A stretch of DNA of 64,000 bases from Pseudomonas alliivorans (GTDB taxonomy: Bacteria; Pseudomonadota; Gammaproteobacteria; Pseudomonadales; Pseudomonadaceae), in assembly GCF_017826695.1 (NCBI RefSeq), contig NZ_JAFFZW010000006.1:309964-373963 (forward strand). The letters run 5' to 3'. Shown here in pieces: positions 17,907-25,682 of the stretch (the stretch's first letter is position 1; each line of letters begins with the position of its first letter). Under the pieces are notes generated by a model. The model saw nothing but the letters and a program-made list of their open reading frames with translations, had not been told where the DNA came from and did not search any database. A program made the translations under genes and the position numbers.

Positions 17907-18332
17907 TTACTCGTCAGCGTTATCGCTAACGTCGCTGTTGTCGCCGTCATCGCCATCGGCGCTGTCGGAGTGCTCAGGACGGTCACGACGCTCACGGCGC
18001 TCACTGCGGTTTTCTTCAGCCTTGAGCATCTCGGACTGGCCAGTTACGGCTTCGTCGCGACGGATGACCAGGTTACGGATCACAGCATCGTTGTAACGGA
18101 AGTTGTCTTCCAGCTCGGCCAGAGCCTTGCCAGAGCACTCAACGTTCAGCATCACGTAGTGAGCCTTGTGAACATTGTTGATTGCGTAAGCCAGTTGACG
18201 ACGGCCCCAATCTTCCAGACGGTGGATTTTGCCGCCGTCTTCTTCGATCAGCTTGGTGTAACGCTCTACCATGCCGCCGACTTGCTCGCTTTGATCCGGG
18301 TGGACCAAAAAGATAATTTCGTAATGACGCAT
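17907..18332 (-). CDS. rpsF: 30S ribosomal protein S6
   Basis: 141 residues. The ferredoxin-like S6 fold is seen in MRHYEIIFLVHPDQSEQV and GGKIHRLEDWGRRQLAYAIN, and the protein ends with a charged tail rich in Arg/Glu/Asp/Ser that is typical of gammaproteobacterial S6, whose C-terminal glutamates can be modified by RimK. It is the first gene of the operon, with SD AAGGAG and a good promoter 119-147 bases upstream. Confidence 0.98.
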   Translation of the reverse strand: MRHYEIIFLVHPDQSEQVGGMVERYTKLIEEDGGKIHRLEDWGRRQLAYAINNVHKAHYVMLNVECSGKALAELEDNFRYNDAVIRNLVIRRDEAVTGQSEMLKAEENRSERRERRDRPEHSDSADGDDGDNSDVSDNADE

Positions 18333-18358
18333 GAATGCTCCTTACGGGTTGTAGCCTG

Positions 18359-18371
18359 CCGCCGAAAGCGG
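18359..18371 (-). promoter_or_regulatory. Leader hairpin of the rpsF operon (candidate S6:S18-binding element)
   Basis: The minus-strand leader contains CCGCTTTCGGCGG, a short stable hairpin close to the SD. S6:S18 autoregulatory leaders with a conserved CCG element are known ahead of rpsF in many bacteria. The position fits, but I cannot verify the consensus, so this is tentative. Confidence 0.35.
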
Positions 18372-18450
18372 TCAGACAAGGAGTGAATGACACTGTTGGT
18401 CTTGCTCAGGAACAGGCACATGCGCGCCCGCCATGACAGCAAGGGGCGCA

Positions 18451-18479
18451 ATTGTAGAGAAGGGTCGTGAGGGGCGCAA
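18451..18479 (-). promoter_or_regulatory. Sigma-70 promoter of the rpsF-rpsR-rplI operon
   Basis: Minus strand: -35 TTGCGC (18474-18479), a 17-base spacer and -10 TACAAT (18451-18456), followed by a GC-rich discriminator (TGCGCCCC) typical of growth-rate-controlled promoters. The predicted leader is about 110 bases. Confidence 0.65.
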
Positions 18480-18521
18480 GGCAATTGGTGATTATTTGAG
18501 CAGACACACCAACACTGAAGA

Positions 18522-18554
18522 ATGATCGCCCCACGCGAGGCGCGGGACGATCGA
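18522..18554. repeat. Single REP downstream of rlmB
   Basis: AATGATCGCCCCACGCG, a short loop, then CGCGGGACGATCG form an imperfect palindrome matching the REP family at 4161 and 12166. It lies between the rlmB stop and the divergent rpsF promoter region, and may be the 3' structure of the rnr-rlmB transcript. Confidence 0.65.
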
Positions 18555-18564
18555 ACGCTGACGA

Positions 18565-19326
18565 TCAGCCTTTCTTGCCAGTCGCCTTCGCACTGCGCTG
18601 GCGCAGCGCTTCGAACAGGCAGACGCCGGTAGCAACCGAGACGTTGAGACTGCTGACGCTACCGGCCATGGGCAGGCGCACCAGATAATCGCAATGCTCG
18701 CGGGTCAGGCGACGCATGCCCTTGCCTTCGGCACCCATGATGATGATCGTCGGGCCGGTCAGGTCCTGCTGATACAACTCCTGCTCAGCCTCCCCCGCCG
18801 TACCTACAACCCACAGGCCGCGTTGCTGCAGTTTTTCCAGCGTACGCGCCAGATTGGTCACAGCCACCAGCGGGATCACTTCTGCTGCGCCACAGGCCAC
18901 TTTTCGTACAGCCGGCGTCAGCGTTGCAGACTTGTCCTTGGGAACGATAACCGCAAGCGCACCTGCTGCATCGGCGGTACGCAGGCAGGCACCGAGGTTG
19001 TGCGGATCGGTCACGCCGTCGAGTACGAGCAACAAAGGCGGGCCTTCGGTGCGGTCCAGCAGCTCATCGAGCATCGCCTCGCCCCAGACCTGGCTCGGAC
19101 TGACATCGGCAACAACCCCCTGATGCACGCCTTCAACCCAGGCATCCATTTCACGGCGTTCGGCCTGGCCAATGGTGACGCGATTCTGACCTGCCAGCTC
19201 GACCAGCACCTGAACGCGAGGATCGCTGCGACCCTCCGCGAGCCAGATGTGTTTGACCCGCTTCGGGTGATGACGAAGCAACGCTTCCACGGCATGCACG
19301 CCGTAGATTTTTTCCAGCTGACTCAT
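18565..19326 (-). CDS. rlmB: 23S rRNA (guanosine(2251)-2'-O)-methyltransferase
   Basis: 253-residue SpoU-class (SPOUT) methyltransferase that 2'-O-methylates G2251 in the 23S P loop. The N-terminal substrate-binding domain starts KIYGVHAVEALLRHHP. SpoU motif 1 is DGVTDPHNLGACLRTADAAG, motif 2 IIMGAEGKGMRRL and motif 3 VSSLNVSVATGVCLFEALRQ, all intact. It starts inside the stop of rnr (ATGA, 4-base overlap), the usual rnr-rlmB operon. Confidence 0.97.
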   Translation of the reverse strand: MSQLEKIYGVHAVEALLRHHPKRVKHIWLAEGRSDPRVQVLVELAGQNRVTIGQAERREMDAWVEGVHQGVVADVSPSQVWGEAMLDELLDRTEGPPLLLVLDGVTDPHNLGACLRTADAAGALAVIVPKDKSATLTPAVRKVACGAAEVIPLVAVTNLARTLEKLQQRGLWVVGTAGEAEQELYQQDLTGPTIIIMGAEGKGMRRLTREHCDYLVRLPMAGSVSSLNVSVATGVCLFEALRQRSAKATGKKG

Positions 19327-21956
19327 GACTTGGCCTTGGGTTTACGAACGCTACCGCTTTTGGACGATGACGCGGAGCCCGTTTTCGACGAGCCACCTTT
19401 ACGATGTTTACTGGTTTTGCCTGAAGCCGGCGCGGAGCCCGACGCAGGCCTTTCAGACTTTCCCGACGACGCCTTGCTACCACCCTTCGCTTCAGCCAGA
19501 AGGGCTTTTTTCATTTCACGGCTTTTGCGCACTTCTGCGTTTTTCGCCGCCGCATCGCTCGGGCGATAAGCCTCGACCGGTGCCTCTTTGGTAGCCGCTG
19601 TACGACGTCCGGACTTGGCGGGAGCCTTTTCCTTTTCGGCAGCAGCAGGCGTTGCGGCTTCCTGACCTCGGCGCTTGCGGCCCGGCGAAGAAGTGGTCGC
19701 GGCAGACTTCTCGGATATTTCGAAGTCGATCTTGCGTTCATCCAGATCGACACGCATGACCTTCACTTCAACCGTGTCGCCCAGGCGGAAATTACGCCCG
19801 GTGCGTTCGCCGGCAAGGCGGTGATGCAGCGGATCGAAGTGGTAGTAGTCGCCCGGCAGTGCGGTGACGTGCACCAGACCTTCGACATAGATATCGGTCA
19901 GCTCGACGAACAGACCAAAACCGGTAACGGCAGTGATAACGCCCGGGAACGACTCGCCTACGCGGTCCTTCATGTACTCGCACTTGAGCCAGTTCACCAC
20001 GTCGCGGGTAGCTTCATCGGCACGGCGTTCGCTCATCGAGCACTGCTCGCCCATTTGCTCCAGCAACGCTTCATCGTATGGATAGATGCGCGCTTTCGGA
20101 ATGGTTGCAGCACCGGCACGACGCACGTGCGGCGTATCCTGTTTGGAGCGGATCACGCTGCGGATCGCACGGTGAGTCAACAGGTCCGGATAACGACGGA
20201 TCGGCGAGGTGAAGTGCGTATACGCTTCGTAGTTCAGACCGAAGTGGCCGTTGTTGTCCGAGCTATACACAGCCTGACTCAACGAACGCAGCATCACGGT
20301 CTGGATCAGGTGGTAGTCCGGACGATCACGAACGGTTTCAAGCAGCGCTTGATAGTCCTTTGGCGTTGGACCGTCCTTGCCTTTGTGCAACGACAGACCC
20401 AGCTCACCCAGAAAAGCACGGAGCTTTTCCAGACGCTCGGGCGGAGGGCCATCGTGCACGCGATACAGCGCAGGAATTTCGTGCTTCTTCAGGAATTCAG
20501 CCGTGGCAACGTTGGCCGCCAGCATGCACTCCTCGATCAGCTTGTGAGCATCGTTGCGCGTGGTCGGGCGGATCTCGGCAATCTTGCGCTCGGAACCGAA
20601 GATGATCCGGGTTTCCTGCGTTTCGAAGTCGATGGCACCACGCACATGACGCGCACCCAGCAGCACTTTGTACAGCGCATAAAGCTGCTTGAGATGCGGA
20701 ACCACATCGCCGTATTCACCGCGCAGGCTCTTGGCCTCCGCCGTTTTCGGCTGCTCGAGGATCGTGCTGACCTTGTTGTAGGTCAGGCGCGCATGGGAAT
20801 GGATGACGGCTTCGTAGAACACGTAATCCGTCATCTCGCCGGTCTTGGAGATGGTCATCTCGCAGACCATGGCCAGACGATCGACATGCGGGTTCAGCGA
20901 GCACAGGCCGTTGGACAACTGCTCAGGCAGCATCGGCACAACACGCTCGGGGAAGTACACCGAGTTGCCGCGCACCTGGGATTCGGCGTCCAGCGCCGAG
21001 CCGATCTTCACGTAGCTCGATACGTCGGCAATCGCCACGTAGAGCTTCCAGCCGCCGGAGAACAGACGCAGCTTGCCAGGTTTCGCTTCGCAATAGACCG
21101 CATCGTCGAAGTCGCGTGCGTCTTCACCGTCGATGGTCACGAACGGCAGATGACGAAGGTCGACGCGGTGTTCCTTGTCCTTGTCCTCGACTTCCGGCTT
21201 GAGTTTCGCCGCTTCCTTAAGCACGGCTTCAGGCCATACGTGAGGAATGTCATAGGTGCGCAGCGCGACATCGATTTCCATGCCCGGCGCCATGTAGTTG
21301 CCGACCACTTCAACCACATCGCCTTGCGGCTGGAAGCGCGGCGTCGGCCAGTGGGTGATTTTCACCTCGACGAACTGGCCGATCTTCGCGCCGTTGTTGC
21401 GGCCCGGCGTCACCAGCACTTCCTGCTGGATTTTCGGGTTGTCCGGAATCACGAAACCGATGCCGCTCTCTTCGAAGTAACGACCCACGATGGATTCGTG
21501 ACCGCGGGAAATGACTTCGACGATCACGCCTTCACGACGCCCGCGACGGTCCAGACCGGAAACGCGTGCCAGCGCACGGTCGCCGTCGAACACCAGACGC
21601 ATCTGCGCCGGGCTCATGAACAGGTCATCGGAACCATCATCGGGGACCAGAAAGCCGAAACCGTCGCGATGGCCAGAGATGCGGCCGAGGATCAAGTCGA
21701 GCTTGTCCACTGGCGCATAGGTGCCACGACGTGTGTAGATCAGTTGCGCGTCGCGCTCCATCGCACGAAGGCGACGGCGCAGAGCCTCGAATTGATCCTC
21801 AGTGACCAGGCCGAATTCTTCGACCAGTTGCTCACGACTCGCTGGCGAGCCGCGCTCGGCAAGGTGCTGAAGGATCAGCTCACGGCTGGGAATAGGGTTT
21901 TCGTATTTTTCCGCTTCACGAGCGGCCTCGGGATCGAGGGACTGCCAATCGGCCAT
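19323..21956 (-). CDS. rnr: Ribonuclease R
   Basis: 877-residue 3'-5' exoribonuclease that degrades structured RNA. Order: N-terminal winged helix (residues about 20-85), cold-shock domains, the RNB catalytic domain with the metal-binding TIDGEDARDFDDAVYCEA near residue 275, an S1 domain (about 635-720; FPGVITAVTGFGLFVELTDI) and a long Lys/Ser/Ala-rich basic tail (about 730-877), longer than the E. coli one. It overlaps rlmB by four bases. Confidence 0.97.
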   Translation of the reverse strand: MADWQSLDPEAAREAEKYENPIPSRELILQHLAERGSPASREQLVEEFGLVTEDQFEALRRRLRAMERDAQLIYTRRGTYAPVDKLDLILGRISGHRDGFGFLVPDDGSDDLFMSPAQMRLVFDGDRALARVSGLDRRGRREGVIVEVISRGHESIVGRYFEESGIGFVIPDNPKIQQEVLVTPGRNNGAKIGQFVEVKITHWPTPRFQPQGDVVEVVGNYMAPGMEIDVALRTYDIPHVWPEAVLKEAAKLKPEVEDKDKEHRVDLRHLPFVTIDGEDARDFDDAVYCEAKPGKLRLFSGGWKLYVAIADVSSYVKIGSALDAESQVRGNSVYFPERVVPMLPEQLSNGLCSLNPHVDRLAMVCEMTISKTGEMTDYVFYEAVIHSHARLTYNKVSTILEQPKTAEAKSLRGEYGDVVPHLKQLYALYKVLLGARHVRGAIDFETQETRIIFGSERKIAEIRPTTRNDAHKLIEECMLAANVATAEFLKKHEIPALYRVHDGPPPERLEKLRAFLGELGLSLHKGKDGPTPKDYQALLETVRDRPDYHLIQTVMLRSLSQAVYSSDNNGHFGLNYEAYTHFTSPIRRYPDLLTHRAIRSVIRSKQDTPHVRRAGAATIPKARIYPYDEALLEQMGEQCSMSERRADEATRDVVNWLKCEYMKDRVGESFPGVITAVTGFGLFVELTDIYVEGLVHVTALPGDYYHFDPLHHRLAGERTGRNFRLGDTVEVKVMRVDLDERKIDFEISEKSAATTSSPGRKRRGQEAATPAAAEKEKAPAKSGRRTAATKEAPVEAYRPSDAAAKNAEVRKSREMKKALLAEAKGGSKASSGKSERPASGSAPASGKTSKHRKGGSSKTGSASSSKSGSVRKPKAKS

Positions 21957-22117
21957 TAGATAGTTTTCACCTTGTATATATAGGGGTTAGTTTGGCATAG
22001 ACCTTATGAAACGGGAAATTTCACGCTAAATCACCTCACTGAAAACGCTTGAAACCGCCCTGAAAGACCCGATTCACGCCGCTGACGAAATTTTTGGAGT
22101 TTTTTTCGTCGATGGGC

Positions 22118-22146
22118 TTTACAGCCCAAAAGACGCTCCGTATAGT
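22118..22146 (+). promoter_or_regulatory. Promoter of the first tRNA-Leu gene
   Basis: -35 TTTACA (22118-22123), 17-base spacer, -10 TATAGT (22141-22146), then the GC-rich discriminator GCGCGCC typical of stringently controlled stable-RNA promoters. The same hexamers precede the second copy. Confidence 0.75.
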
Positions 22147-22180
22147 GCGCGCCATCGACAGGTCAAGGCCTCAAGATGCT

Positions 22181-22267
22181 GCCCAGATGGTGAAATTGGT
22201 AGACACGCCAGCTTCAGGTGCTGGTGACCGCAAGGTCGTGGAAGTTCGAGTCTTCTTCTGGGCACCA
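22181..22267 (+). tRNA. tRNA-Leu (anticodon CAG), copy 1
   Basis: 87 bases including encoded CCA. The acceptor arm GCCCAGA pairs with TCTGGGC. The anticodon loop TTCAGGT gives CAG (reads CUG), flanked by CCAGC/GCTGG. The long variable arm (GACCGCAAGGTC) is the class II hallmark. T loop TTCGAGT. Confidence 0.97.
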
Positions 22268-22307
22268 ATTCAAGGCAATAGCCTACAACAGGTTGATGCC
22301 TCACAAG

Positions 22308-22328
22308 AACCTGCGAAAGCGGGTTTTT
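22308..22328 (+). terminator. Terminator after the first tRNA-Leu
   Basis: A short stem ACCTGC-GAAA-GCGGGT is followed by four further T residues, 40 bases after the tRNA end. It isolates the two tRNA transcription units. Confidence 0.6.
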
Positions 22329-22365
22329 GCATTCCAGGGTTTTGATTATTAAATCAAAACAGGGG

Positions 22366-22394
22366 TTTACAGAATAAAACGATAGCCGTATAGT
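22366..22394 (+). promoter_or_regulatory. Promoter of the second tRNA-Leu gene
   Basis: -35 TTTACA (22366-22371), 17-base spacer, -10 TATAGT (22389-22394). These hexamers and the spacing are identical to the promoter of copy 1, although the spacer sequence differs. Confidence 0.75.
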
Positions 22395-22428
22395 TCGCCC
22401 CATCGGCAACGCAAGCGTCGCTGATACT

Positions 22429-22515
22429 GCCCAGATGGTGAAATTGGTAGACACGCCAGCTTCAGGTGCTGGTGACCGCAAGGTCGTGGAAGTTCGAGTC
22501 TTCTTCTGGGCACCA
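22429..22515 (+). tRNA. tRNA-Leu (anticodon CAG), copy 2
   Basis: 87-base sequence identical to the copy at 22181, with encoded CCA, a class II variable arm and anticodon CAG. The flanks are not conserved beyond promoter hexamers and a few bases, so each copy is an independent transcription unit. Confidence 0.97.
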
Positions 22516-22519
22516 ATTC

Positions 22520-22548
22520 AAAAAACCGAGCCAATGGCTCGGTTTTTT
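22520..22548. terminator. Bidirectional terminator between tRNA-Leu and the Ig-like protein gene
   Basis: Perfect hairpin ACCGAGCC-AAT-GGCTCGGT flanked by A5 on the left and T5 on the right, so it works on both strands. It ends the tRNA transcript and probably the minus-strand 976-aa gene, whose stop lies 62 bases away. Confidence 0.85.
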
Positions 22549-22610
22549 ACTTTCAGGGTATCGATTCCGTGCTTATGCGAGATTCCCCTGCATCCTCTCA
22601 GCCTCACCGG

Positions 22611-25541
22611 TCATGCTTCTTCCCCGCCCTCCTCTTCCTCCCCGTACTCATACTGTGCCTGCAGCACAATCATGGCCCCGTACGCCGTCATGAATTTTGC
22701 GATCTCCCTGGGGACCTTACGCTCCAGGTCTTCCAGCGGCAGATAGAGCGTACGATACGTTTCCGACTCATCCGTATCACGGGTCCAGAAAACGACACGC
22801 GACATTTCGCTGAAATCCAGCGGGTTTTCCGGATCCTTGCAGACACGCCGAAGCTCGCTAAGCGTCGCTAACGCTTCCCCGTCCTCTTTTGCCTTCGTTT
22901 CGCACACTTCGTAGCGGTCACACTCCAGCAAATACACGTCGGGAAAGCCTTCGACATAAAAGGTCACCGAGACCTGCGCGCCGTCAGCGTCATGGACCGA
23001 GACGGCGGCTTCTCCATTGCTGACCGCCTTGACGACCCCCTGATCATTCACTTCAGCCACACCTGCATCATCGGACTCAAATCGATAAGGCCGGACACCC
23101 CCAAACGGGTTGAGGGCAAACGTTCCGCCAACCGGGGTATTGCTCTCCGGCAGGTAAGAAGCAACCAGATACACTTCAGCAGGAGAGACACCCAGACCGA
23201 CAGAGGCCACCGGTGCAAGCTGCCTGACAGTCAATGTCAGCACCGGAAACGAGTCAGCATACTTGTCGCGGAAGTCACCATCGTAGGTCACCTTGGCATG
23301 CACCTTGATAAGACTGCCGTCCTTGACGCTATCGAATCTTGAGCGAGTCACTCTTGCGCTCATTCCCTGAGAGGCTTCGCGAGTGGTCACAAGCCGACCC
23401 GCCCATACCAGCACCGACCATGGCATGTCGTCTTTGGTCATGCCTTCCAGCTGGAGCCACACCCTCTGACGCGGCTGCATGAAAGGCCATTTTTTGAGCG
23501 ACACTCTGACTTCCTCGCTCAGTGCAGAGAGATCGAGCAAGTTACCTGAGGCCTGATCAATCGACGGCACCGGCAAATGATCCTCACCCAGGACGTCCAC
23601 TTCGAAGACCGCGATGTCGGACTCCACAGGCTTGGCCACACCTTGACGCACAACCTGGTAATAAACCCAGACTTCCGCCCCCATGTTCCAGCCGATCACA
23701 TCGGCAGAAATAGTGAAGACCAGGGGAATCGTCACATCGACAACGGTTTGTTCCGGCAAGTCCGGTGTACCTCTGCCCGCCATGCCAATCCAGCAAAGCT
23801 TGACCCGATCGCCCACTGCGATTGATGGATAAGGCTTTACAGTCACGGTTTCTCCGCTCGTCACGTCCATGGGGTCAATGAAATCATCCTCCAGATGAGC
23901 GATGACCGGCGCGGGAGGCGGCCCGGAAAGAATGGGAGCGCCCACACGAAAGAGCACTTCCTTCGACCTGAGCTTTTGCTCCCGGCCCTCAAGCCATTGG
24001 CGGGTAATGACGTAGTACACCGTGACGTTCTTATTGAGCGCGCTCTTTGCAGCCTGAGCAGGCACCGCAAACTCGAGATCAGAGTCCACATTGGCGCCAT
24101 CGACCCGAACGGTTCCAATCGACACGGCAGCTTCACCCTCCAACTGCCAGAACGCAGTCACACTATCGCCCTCATTGGTGCCGGAAAAGGGAACCGTGAT
24201 ACTTGCACCAGCCTCTGCCGAAGCCATGACCCCGTCACTGATCCCGCGGACCCTGGGAGAGGCTGGCACCACTGAACTCGCTGCGCGCTGCTCCTGCTCG
24301 CTCCCCACAAAAAAACGGTAGTCGCCTGACCGGTAAGACGCTTTCGCTTCCGCGGACTCTCGTTCGATGGTGTAGAACACCGAGACCATCTTTCCTCGAT
24401 TGAAATCGATCACCTCATCGACATAGATATCAAACGACAGGTCACCGTCCACATTGAGCTGGGTCACCGTGGCCTTGTCAGTAAAAGGACGCTTTCTCGA
24501 GCTGTCGTTCCAATACACTACGACCCTGTCTCCCACCCGCGTCCCTGCAGACGGTATATGCACATTAATCGACTGCAGAATAAGGTCCGGATTCAACCGC
24601 CCATCCTTGACCTCATTAATGAACGGCGGCAGCCCTGACAGACTCGGTCCGACACTGATTGTTCGCACGGCAGAGCTCTGCCAGACACCGCCTCTCCCGA
24701 CCTTGTAAGAAAGCAGGATCAAGCCATTGACCAGAGGTTTGATCTGAGCGTCGGAAAACGTGATGGTCAACGGACGTCGCGAGAGATTGGACTCACTGAT
24801 CGGGCGCTCCTTGTCGGCGAACTCGACCTCGTTTTGATCCACATCCCGGCCGGTCATGGACAATTTCACGACGTCGCCCACTTCCATCGGATAGTCGATG
24901 GCCACGGTGATGTACTTCAACTCGCCTCTGACACTGATATGGTCAGGGTCAATGACATCACCGATAGCTTCCAGGACGATCGGATCGGGCAGGACAACAT
25001 CTTTCTGATTGCCCTTTTCCGCCGTGTTATCAACCGATGCAGGCAGGCCTTTTACGAACGTTCGCGCCTCTACAGACCTCCGAACCTTGCCAAGACCCAA
25101 CTGCGCTGTGCAGACCAGAGAAATCGACTTCCCTACGCAGGACTTGATCGTATCGAGCGGTACATAGAATGTCCGATAGTTGGGCTTTTGGTTGTAAACC
25201 ATACCAAGTCTGCGTACGAAATTCGCCGTGAACTCGGTCTGCCATACCACTTGCGACGTATCGCTTTCCCTCAGCTCAACCCGGACAATATCTCCGGAGT
25301 TGAAGAACACGTGATTATTCAATTGCCCGTTGGTAACACTGACCGGCAAGGGCCCGCCAGCCAGGTTATACGTTAGCGTCTGAGGCGATAGCCCCGCAGG
25401 CGCTTCTCCCGGTGGGAGGTCAACTATGTAATTAATCCGTCCTGCGAAATGATAATTCGGAGGCTCCCCGATAAAAGGTATATACGGTACAGGAGCAAGC
25501 GTGTAGGGCGCTTTCGTTCTTCTCGGCCTTCTAGTAGTCAT
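22611..25541 (-). CDS. Large tandem Ig-like-domain protein of unknown function, 976 aa
   Basis: No named family recognised. By eye it holds about six repeats of roughly 105-135 residues (about 31-165, 185-298, 304-413, 428-534, 543-650, 656-773). Each has a beta-strand pattern: (V/E)GD.V.(L/V) near the start (VGDVVKLSM, VGDRVVVYW, EGDSVTAFW, VGDRVKLCW), then V.V(F/Y)Y..(I/V).R and a closing F.V. A bacterial Ig-like (Big_2) module follows at about 783-864 (GVAEVNDQGVVKAVSNGEAA). A distinct C-terminal 110 residues ends in an acidic run. It has no signal peptide, membrane anchor or LPXTG motif, and the N-terminus is basic and Pro-rich. SD CGGAGATAG supports the start. It is a single-gene unit between tRNA-Leu and a chemoreceptor and looks less GC-rich than its neighbours. 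Possible roles are adhesion or structural scaffolding, but none is shown. Confidence 0.8.
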   Translation of the reverse strand: MTTRRPRRTKAPYTLAPVPYIPFIGEPPNYHFAGRINYIVDLPPGEAPAGLSPQTLTYNLAGGPLPVSVTNGQLNNHVFFNSGDIVRVELRESDTSQVVWQTEFTANFVRRLGMVYNQKPNYRTFYVPLDTIKSCVGKSISLVCTAQLGLGKVRRSVEARTFVKGLPASVDNTAEKGNQKDVVLPDPIVLEAIGDVIDPDHISVRGELKYITVAIDYPMEVGDVVKLSMTGRDVDQNEVEFADKERPISESNLSRRPLTITFSDAQIKPLVNGLILLSYKVGRGGVWQSSAVRTISVGPSLSGLPPFINEVKDGRLNPDLILQSINVHIPSAGTRVGDRVVVYWNDSSRKRPFTDKATVTQLNVDGDLSFDIYVDEVIDFNRGKMVSVFYTIERESAEAKASYRSGDYRFFVGSEQEQRAASSVVPASPRVRGISDGVMASAEAGASITVPFSGTNEGDSVTAFWQLEGEAAVSIGTVRVDGANVDSDLEFAVPAQAAKSALNKNVTVYYVITRQWLEGREQKLRSKEVLFRVGAPILSGPPPAPVIAHLEDDFIDPMDVTSGETVTVKPYPSIAVGDRVKLCWIGMAGRGTPDLPEQTVVDVTIPLVFTISADVIGWNMGAEVWVYYQVVRQGVAKPVESDIAVFEVDVLGEDHLPVPSIDQASGNLLDLSALSEEVRVSLKKWPFMQPRQRVWLQLEGMTKDDMPWSVLVWAGRLVTTREASQGMSARVTRSRFDSVKDGSLIKVHAKVTYDGDFRDKYADSFPVLTLTVRQLAPVASVGLGVSPAEVYLVASYLPESNTPVGGTFALNPFGGVRPYRFESDDAGVAEVNDQGVVKAVSNGEAAVSVHDADGAQVSVTFYVEGFPDVYLLECDRYEVCETKAKEDGEALATLSELRRVCKDPENPLDFSEMSRVVFWTRDTDESETYRTLYLPLEDLERKVPREIAKFMTAYGAMIVLQAQYEYGEEEEGGEEA

Positions 25542-25682
25542 GTCTATCTCCGTAGGGTCGCTGTCTCTTCCTGAGGGCGCCTAGGGAGCATTAACCTGTA
25601 TAAACGACTTAGGCTCTACTAACAGAACCACTAGGTGCAACCACTACAGGGCAGGCTGCACACCATCAAGCACCACCTGATA

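Noticed and set aside
19821..21959. 712-codon plus-strand open frame antisense to rnr
   Set aside because: Shadow of RNase R; no motifs, Arg/His/Gln-rich composition.
22181..25541. tRNA-Leu as an integration site for an island carrying the Ig-like gene
   Set aside because: No integrase, no direct repeat of the tRNA 3' end beyond the gene, and a clean bidirectional terminator between tRNA and gene. Only the atypical gene itself supports transfer.
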